Below, piece by piece: positions 57,833 through 64,000 of a stretch of 64,000 nucleotides of DNA. This stretch comes from Mesorhizobium sp. WSM4904. Its GTDB lineage: Bacteria; Pseudomonadota; Alphaproteobacteria; Rhizobiales; Rhizobiaceae. Each line of letters starts with the position of its first letter. The first letter of the stretch is position 1. The notes under the pieces are model-generated. The model had not been told where the DNA came from. It saw only the letters and a program-made list of their open reading frames with translations, and made no database searches. A program made the translations under genes and the position numbers. The stretch covers positions 496,001 to 560,000 of the forward strand of contig NZ_CP121354.1 in NCBI RefSeq assembly GCF_029674545.1, in the 5' to 3' direction.

Positions 57833-58645
57833 TCAGGCCTTCATCAGCCACTCGTGCTCGGCCGCGTTGTGGAATTTCCACGTCCGCTTCGGGCCGGCCA
57901 TGACGTTGAGATAATAGAGATCATAGCCGTGGCAGGCCGCGCAGGGGTGGTAGCCCCTGGGCACCAGCACGACATCGCCGTCCTCGATCGCCATCGCCTC
58001 GTCCAGGTCGCGCACGCCGTTCCTGTCGGCATCGGTGTAGACGCGCTGGAAAGCGAAGCCCTGCGGCGGGTTGAGGCGGTGATAATAGGTCTCCTCCAGA
58101 TAGGATTCCGCTGGGAGATTGTCCCGGTCGTGCTTGTGCGGCGGATAGCTGGAGGTATGGCCGCCGGGTGTGATGACCTCGACCACCAGCAGCGAGTCGG
58201 CCGGCTTGCCCTCGGGCAGGATGTTGGTGACGTAGCGCGTGTTGGTGCCCTTGCCGCGCACCTCCTGGCCGAGATCGTCGGGCGAGATGACACGGGCCGG
58301 CAGGCCGCCGCCGAGACCCGGCGCCGAGCAGACGGCGAGCTCCAGGTCGGTGTCGGCGATCACCGACCAGTCGGAGCCTTGCGGCACATAGACCGACCAG
58401 GGCTTGCCTTCGAACGGCGACATGCGCTCGCCGAGCAGGCCGAGCTCCTTGCCGCCGGCCGAGACCTTGCCCTTGCCGGTGACGAAAACCAGGCAGACTT
58501 CGCGCTCGCCCGTCTTGCCGGACGCGGTCTCGCCTGGCCGCAGCCGATGCAGATCGAAACCGACATAAGTCCAGCCGGCGCTTTGCGGGGTGACGTGAGC
58601 GACGTGGCCGTGGCCCTTGTCGGCCTTGACGAGCAGTTTCGACAT
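57833..58645 (-). CDS. iolB: 5-deoxy-glucuronate isomerase IolB
   Basis: 270-residue cupin-type isomerase of the myo-inositol pathway, converting 5-deoxy-glucuronate to 2-deoxy-5-keto-gluconate. Metal-binding cupin lines HTSSYPPHKHD and LEETYYHRLNPPQGF, and VLVPRGYHPCAACHGYDLYY are clear. ATG at 58645 with AGGAGAG upstream. It is on the same strand as iolE, iolD and iolC but 675 bp from iolE, with a repeat and a small gene between, so it may have its own promoter. Confidence 0.97.
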   Translation of the reverse strand: MSKLLVKADKGHGHVAHVTPQSAGWTYVGFDLHRLRPGETASGKTGEREVCLVFVTGKGKVSAGGKELGLLGERMSPFEGKPWSVYVPQGSDWSVIADTDLELAVCSAPGLGGGLPARVISPDDLGQEVRGKGTNTRYVTNILPEGKPADSLLVVEVITPGGHTSSYPPHKHDRDNLPAESYLEETYYHRLNPPQGFAFQRVYTDADRNGVRDLDEAMAIEDGDVVLVPRGYHPCAACHGYDLYYLNVMAGPKRTWKFHNAAEHEWLMKA

Positions 58646-58749
58646 TTTTGTCTCTCCTAATTCCTCGACGCTTTGACTTTCAAATCCGCCCGCAGCCAGG
58701 ATTCACTGTTCGATCGCGAACCTCGGAGATTGGCCGCATCCCTCTCAAC

Positions 58750-58936
58750 TTCGTCATCCTAGGGCGAAGCAGGAGCGAAGCTCCGCCGCGGAGACCCTAG
58801 GATCCATGCCGTCACCTCGGACGTGGAATGCCACCGGAGCAGAATTCTGCACCGTTGCAACACTTCAAAGTCATGGCATGGATCCTAGGGTCTGCGCTGC
58901 GTCGCCACGCTCCTCGCTCCGCCCTAGGATGACGAA
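58750..58936. repeat. Long palindromic repeat family (TTCGTCATCC type), copy 3
   Basis: 187 bp with complementary ends TTCGTCATCCTAGGGCGAAG and CGCCCTAGGATGACGAA, and inner GACCCTAGGATCCATG/CATGGATCCTAGGGTC. It fills half of the 398-bp gap 58646-59043 between iolB and the small membrane protein; the remaining bases show nothing I recognise. Confidence 0.85.
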
Positions 58937-59043
58937 GCGAGGGGCGTTCCGGCCAATCGCCAACGCAAACGAACCGTCACCCACGCAGCCTCCGTCACCC
59001 ACGCAACATCCAATACAAAAGAACCTCCAGTCCATCGACCGCT

Positions 59044-59256
59044 TCAATCCTTCGGCTCGGCGGGGGGCTTGTCCTCCTCGACCGGCTTGTAAAGGTAGAA
59101 GAACTGCCACACCGCGTAGCCGGCGAAGCCGAGCGCGATGACGCCCCAGAACGGCGTACCGGAGGCGAACTCGATCACCGACCAGACCAGACAGACGGCG
59201 ACGACGGCGATGCGTCGCCACAGCGGCCGGAAGAAGGGGTGCTCATAGTCTTTCAT
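59044..59256 (-). CDS. Small two-span membrane protein (DUF3329-like)
   Basis: 70-residue protein beginning MKDYEHPFFRPLWRRI, then two short hydrophobic segments (IAVVAVCLVWSVIEFASG; FWGVIALGFAGYAVWQFFYLY) and an acidic tail. The HPFFRPLWRR start is, as I recall, shared by small alphaproteobacterial proteins labelled DUF3329. Function unknown. ATG at 59256; a TTG at 59280 would lengthen it by 8 residues. Lies 64 bp after iolE. Confidence 0.7.
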   Translation of the reverse strand: MKDYEHPFFRPLWRRIAVVAVCLVWSVIEFASGTPFWGVIALGFAGYAVWQFFYLYKPVEEDKPPAEPKD

Positions 59257-59320
59257 AGTGCCAATCCAGGATTTGCCCAAAGCGCAACGGATAAACCGCG
59301 CGCCGTGGCAAATCCACCGT

Positions 59321-60238
59321 CTAGGCCGCCGGGAAGCCTTGCGTCTCCACCGTATAGCCGGCGGCCGTCATCACCCGCATCAGCTCCTTGTGGCCGACCT
59401 GAGCCATCTTCAGCGGCGGGTTCTTCTTCGGATCCTGCTCGGCCTCGACCACGAACCAGCCTTCGTAGCCGTAGTCGGCGAACTTCTGCACGATGGCGCC
59501 GAAATCGAGCGAGCCGTCGCCGGGCACGGTAAAGGCGCCAAGCGCCACGGCATCGAGGAAGGACTGCTTGGTGCGGTCGAGCCCGTCGATCACGCCCATG
59601 CGCACATCCTTCACATGCACGTGGTTGATGCGCTTGTGGTGGTTGTCGATGGCGCGCAGCACATCGCCGCCGGCAAAGGCAAGATGGCCGGCATCGAGCA
59701 AAAGCGGAATGCCTTCGCCGGAATTGCGCATGAAGGCGTCGAGCTCCGGCTCGGTCTCGACCACCGCCGCCATGTGGTGGTGGTAGGAGAGCGGCATGCC
59801 CTGGTCGGCGCACCATTCGCCGAATTCGGTGACGCGGCGGCCATAGGCCTTCATCTCGTCGTCGGAGAGCTTCGGCTTGGTGGCCAAAGGCTTGGAGCGG
59901 TCGCCCTGGATGGAGCGGCCGACCTCGCCATAGACGATGCAGGGCGCGCTCACCGCCTTGAACAGGTCGATCATCGGCTGGATACGATCCTTGTTCCTGG
60001 CCAGATCCTCATTGACCAGCGTGCCGGAAAACCAGCCGCCGCAGAGCGTGACGTCGGCGTCCTTCAGGATCGGCAGCATCACTTTCGGATCGTTGGGGAA
60101 GCGGCGGCCCATCTCCATCCCGGTGAAGCCGGCCGAGCGCGACTGGCGCAGGCACTCCTCCAGCGACACGTCATCGCTCAATTCCACGAGATCGTCGTTC
60201 CACCACGCGATGGGGGACATGCCCAGTTTGGCTTTCAA
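59321..60238 (-). CDS. iolE: Myo-inosose-2 dehydratase IolE
   Basis: 305-residue TIM-barrel dehydratase acting on scyllo-inosose (2-keto-myo-inositol). Family lines: GMSPIAWWNDDLVELSDD, CIVYGEVGRSIQ, YHHHMAAVVETE, LLLDAGHLAFAGG and HVHVKDVRMG. The start is TTG at 60238, supported by a GGAG ribosome site 7 bases upstream; the next ATG (60220) would cut conserved residues. It follows iolD by 172 bp, a gap almost filled by a palindromic repeat. Confidence 0.94.
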   Translation of the reverse strand: MKAKLGMSPIAWWNDDLVELSDDVSLEECLRQSRSAGFTGMEMGRRFPNDPKVMLPILKDADVTLCGGWFSGTLVNEDLARNKDRIQPMIDLFKAVSAPCIVYGEVGRSIQGDRSKPLATKPKLSDDEMKAYGRRVTEFGEWCADQGMPLSYHHHMAAVVETEPELDAFMRNSGEGIPLLLDAGHLAFAGGDVLRAIDNHHKRINHVHVKDVRMGVIDGLDRTKQSFLDAVALGAFTVPGDGSLDFGAIVQKFADYGYEGWFVVEAEQDPKKNPPLKMAQVGHKELMRVMTAAGYTVETQGFPAA

Positions 60239-60278
60239 GTCGTCACTCCAAGTTCGGATCGTTCCATTTTCGCTCGTC

Positions 60279-60406
60279 GGCGCTGCCCCTCATCCGCCTG
60301 CCGGCACCTTCTCCCCGTGAAGCACGGGGAGAAGGGACAAGCTCCAGCGCCGGCGACCCCCTCTCCCCGTTCTTCACGGGGAGAGGGAAGGGTGAGGGGC
60401 GGCGCC
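60279..60406. repeat. Palindromic mosaic element between iolD and iolE
   Basis: 128 bp with complementary ends GGCGCTGCCCCTCATCCGCC and GGTGAGGGGCGGCGCC. Each half carries a hairpin: CTTCTCCCCGTGAAGCACGGG and CCCGTTCTTCACGGGGAG. It begins 5 bp after the iolD stop (in transcription order) and is a relative of 31559-31740. It may reduce read-through from iolD to iolE or protect mRNA. Confidence 0.8.
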
Positions 60407-60410
60407 AGCG

Positions 60411-62261
<1,851 letters not shown>

Positions 62262-62313
62262 TGGTCGTTTCCTCCGGCTTTCCTTGTGCCGTCTTGTTAT
62301 GCGGCCCGTCTTC

Positions 62314-64000
62314 TTATGCTGCTTTACGGCCGCGCGCGACAAGCCATGCCTCGGTCAGCTGCTCGAAGCGCGAGGCCATGTCGGCGACAGCCTCGTCATT
62401 CGACATCCTGCCTGCCAGCCATTGTTCGGCGGCATTGATGAAGATGGTGCGACCGACGGCAAATCCCTTGACGATCGGCGCATTGGCGGTGGCGGCAAAG
62501 GCCGCGACCAGCTCGTCCTGCGGCGCCTCCAGCCCCAGCAGCACGACGCCGCGACACCACGGATCGTTCTTGACGATCACCTGTTCGATCTTCGCCCAGG
62601 CGTTGGCCGAAGCCTGCGGCTCGAGCTTCCACCAATCCGGCTTGATGCCCAGCGCGTAAAGCTCCTCCAGTGCGCGCGGGATGGTGGTGTCGTCCAGCTT
62701 GCCGTGCTTGCCGGCAATGATCTCGACCAGCAATTCGCGACCGACCTTACGCGCGGCTTCGAACAAGGCTCGCAGCTTCTGCTGTTGCTCAACTTTCAGC
62801 GCCTCCGGATCGTCCGGGTGATAGAAGCACAGGCATTTGATGCAGTGGTCGACCGGCCATTCGGTGAGCTGCGAGCCGATGTCCTGCGAGAACTCGAAGC
62901 GCAGCGGCCGCGATCCCGGCAGCTCGACCGGACGGCCGAGCCAAGCGAAGGGATGGCGGGCGAATTCGAACATGGCGTCGCGGCCATATTTCTCGTCGAT
63001 CAGCATGCCGTAGCCGTCGCGCCCGGCTGCCACCTTGGCCGCCGCCTTGACGGTCAGCACCTTGAAATCCGGGATGCGCGAGGCGTCGGCGCCGACTTTT
63101 GCCGCGACGTCTTCCAGCTGGACGCGGTGATCGCAAGCGAGCGCCATCAGCGAAGGGATATCGCGCCGCCGCGTAGTGGCCCAATGGATGTGGTTGATCG
63201 CCTCGTCCTTGCGCAGCGCCAGATGCTGGCTGCCGTGCTTCAAGAAGAACTGCAATTCCTCGAAGGTCGGATATTCCGGCGCGCAAAGCAGGCGCGACAC
63301 GGCAAAGGCGCCGCAGGCATTGGCCCAGGTCGCCGCCGTGGCAAAGCTTTCGCCGCCGAGCCAGCCGCGCAGGAAGCCCGACATGAAGGCGTCGCCGGCG
63401 CCGAGCACGTTGTAGATTTCGATCGGAAAGCCCTTGCCGACGATGCCGTCCTCGAGATCGTCGCTGATCGGCCCATCATAGACGATGCAGCCCTTGGCGC
63501 CGCGCTTCAAGACGATGGTGGCGGGCGACAGAGAGCGGATCGTCTTCAGCGCGCTCAGGCAATCGTCGGCGCCGGAGGCGATCATGATCTCCTCCTCGGT
63601 GCCGACGATGAGATCGCAATCGGGCAGCACCGTCTTCAGCTGCGCCGAGACGCGGTCGGACTTGACGTAGCGCTCGAAACCCTCGGCATGGCCGGCGAGC
63701 CCCCAGAGGTTCGGGCGATAGTCGATGTCGAAGACGACCTTGCCGCCCTTGGCCTTCATGAGGCGGATCGCCTTGCGCTGGGCGGCATCGGTATTGGGGC
63801 GGGAGAAATGCGTGCCGGTGACGACGACGGCCCGGGCCGACGCGATGAAAGCCTCGTCTATGTCTTCTTCCGCGAGCGCCATGTCGGCGCAATCGGAACG
63901 ATAGAAGATCATCGGCGAGATGCCTTCGTCCTCGACGGACAGCAGCACCAGCGCGGTCAGCCGTTCCCTGTCGGTTTTCAAGCCGTCGACCGAGACGCCC
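62314..64000 (-). CDS. iolC: IolC 5-dehydro-2-deoxygluconokinase fused to a DUF2090 aldolase-like domain (5' end outside)
   Basis: At least 560 residues; the start lies right of the window. The first visible part is a PfkB-type kinase (VVVTGTHFSRPNT; GAGDAFMSGFLRGWLGG with the catalytic Asp), which phosphorylates 2-deoxy-5-keto-gluconate. It is followed by about 300 residues of a DUF2090 domain (ALACDHRVQLED, KLLVDEKYG-like MLIDEKYGRD, CLCFYHPDDPEAL, VVLLGLEAPQDELV), a TIM-barrel thought to be the matching aldolase (IolJ role). The fusion is common in alpha- and betaproteobacteria. Leads the iolCDE cluster. Confidence 0.95.
   Translation of the reverse strand, partial: GVSVDGLKTDRERLTALVLLSVEDEGISPMIFYRSDCADMALAEEDIDEAFIASARAVVVTGTHFSRPNTDAAQRKAIRLMKAKGGKVVFDIDYRPNLWGLAGHAEGFERYVKSDRVSAQLKTVLPDCDLIVGTEEEIMIASGADDCLSALKTIRSLSPATIVLKRGAKGCIVYDGPISDDLEDGIVGKGFPIEIYNVLGAGDAFMSGFLRGWLGGESFATAATWANACGAFAVSRLLCAPEYPTFEELQFFLKHGSQHLALRKDEAINHIHWATTRRRDIPSLMALACDHRVQLEDVAAKVGADASRIPDFKVLTVKAAAKVAAGRDGYGMLIDEKYGRDAMFEFARHPFAWLGRPVELPGSRPLRFEFSQDIGSQLTEWPVDHCIKCLCFYHPDDPEALKVEQQQKLRALFEAARKVGRELLVEIIAGKHGKLDDTTIPRALEELYALGIKPDWWKLEPQASANAWAKIEQVIVKNDPWCRGVVLLGLEAPQDELVAAFAATANAPIVKGFAVGRTIFINAAEQWLAGRMSNDEAVADMASRFEQLTEAWLVARGRKAA

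Overview
The window looks like chromosomal DNA of a rhizobial alphaproteobacterium, most likely Mesorhizobium or a close relative. The pointers are high GC, gene content (a sorbitol/mannitol smo locus, a urease locus with HupE and DUF1272 genes, an iol locus with a fused IolC, several sugar ABC transporters) and the many GC-rich palindromic intergenic repeats. This assignment is inference from gene content and style; no 16S or marker gene is present.

Layout. 1-1683 (+): tail of a polyol dehydrogenase gene and an ABC ATPase, the end of an operon that starts left of the window. 1693-10800 (-): a sorbitol/mannitol catabolic operon, transcribed right to left as smoE-smoF-smoG-smoK-smoS-mtlK-HAD phosphatase-FGGY pentulose kinase. 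A LysR regulator, a DUF1127 peptide and a SorC-type regulator (12243-13202) sit upstream. Similar CAATT-centred sequences occur before both smoE and the SorC gene. 13405-15167: HAD phosphatase, a dispersed repeat and a class II aldolase. 15306-24392 (-): a complete urease set (ureD, A, B, C, E, F, G) interleaved with a HupE/UreJ permease, a DUF1272 zinc ribbon, a GST and two membrane proteins. Two secreted-protein genes on the opposite strand split ureB from ureC. 24531-25998 (+): an acyl carrier protein and a ketoacyl synthase that resemble NodF/NodE. 26178-39813: mixed housekeeping and accessory genes: GST, Lys/Ala-rich basic protein, small-molecule kinase, epimerase-like protein, coiled-coil membrane protein, lipoprotein D,D-carboxypeptidase, universal stress protein, DUF1003 protein, tRNA-Arg(CCG), a triple-repeat carboxymuconolactone-decarboxylase-like protein, an ArsR/SRPBCC pair and a MocR regulator.

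40368-47714 (+): an eight-gene sugar/inositol operon: an IolE paralogue, a four-gene ABC transporter, an IolG-like dehydrogenase, a second TIM-barrel isomerase and an HTH-only RpiR-type protein. 47718-49484 (-): methyltransferase and a TacA/TacT-like toxin-antitoxin pair. 49572-55031: LacI regulator and a divergent ribose-type ABC transporter. 55191-57685 (-): phnN, phnM and a DUF1045 gene without the C-P lyase core. 57833-64000 (-): myo-inositol catabolic genes iolC (5' end outside the window), iolD, iolE and iolB. Taken together the window is mainly a polyol/cyclitol uptake and degradation region plus nitrogen scavenging from urea.

Intergenic DNA is unusually rich in repeats. I see at least four dispersed families: a 287-289 bp element (2 copies), a 185-215 bp long palindrome (3 copies), a 46 bp element (4 copies) and a heterogeneous set of CTCCCC-type palindromic mosaics. 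A 71 bp palindrome lies inside the reading frame of the MocR-type regulator. I found no transposase, integrase, prophage gene or CRISPR array, and no system that is convincingly new as a whole.
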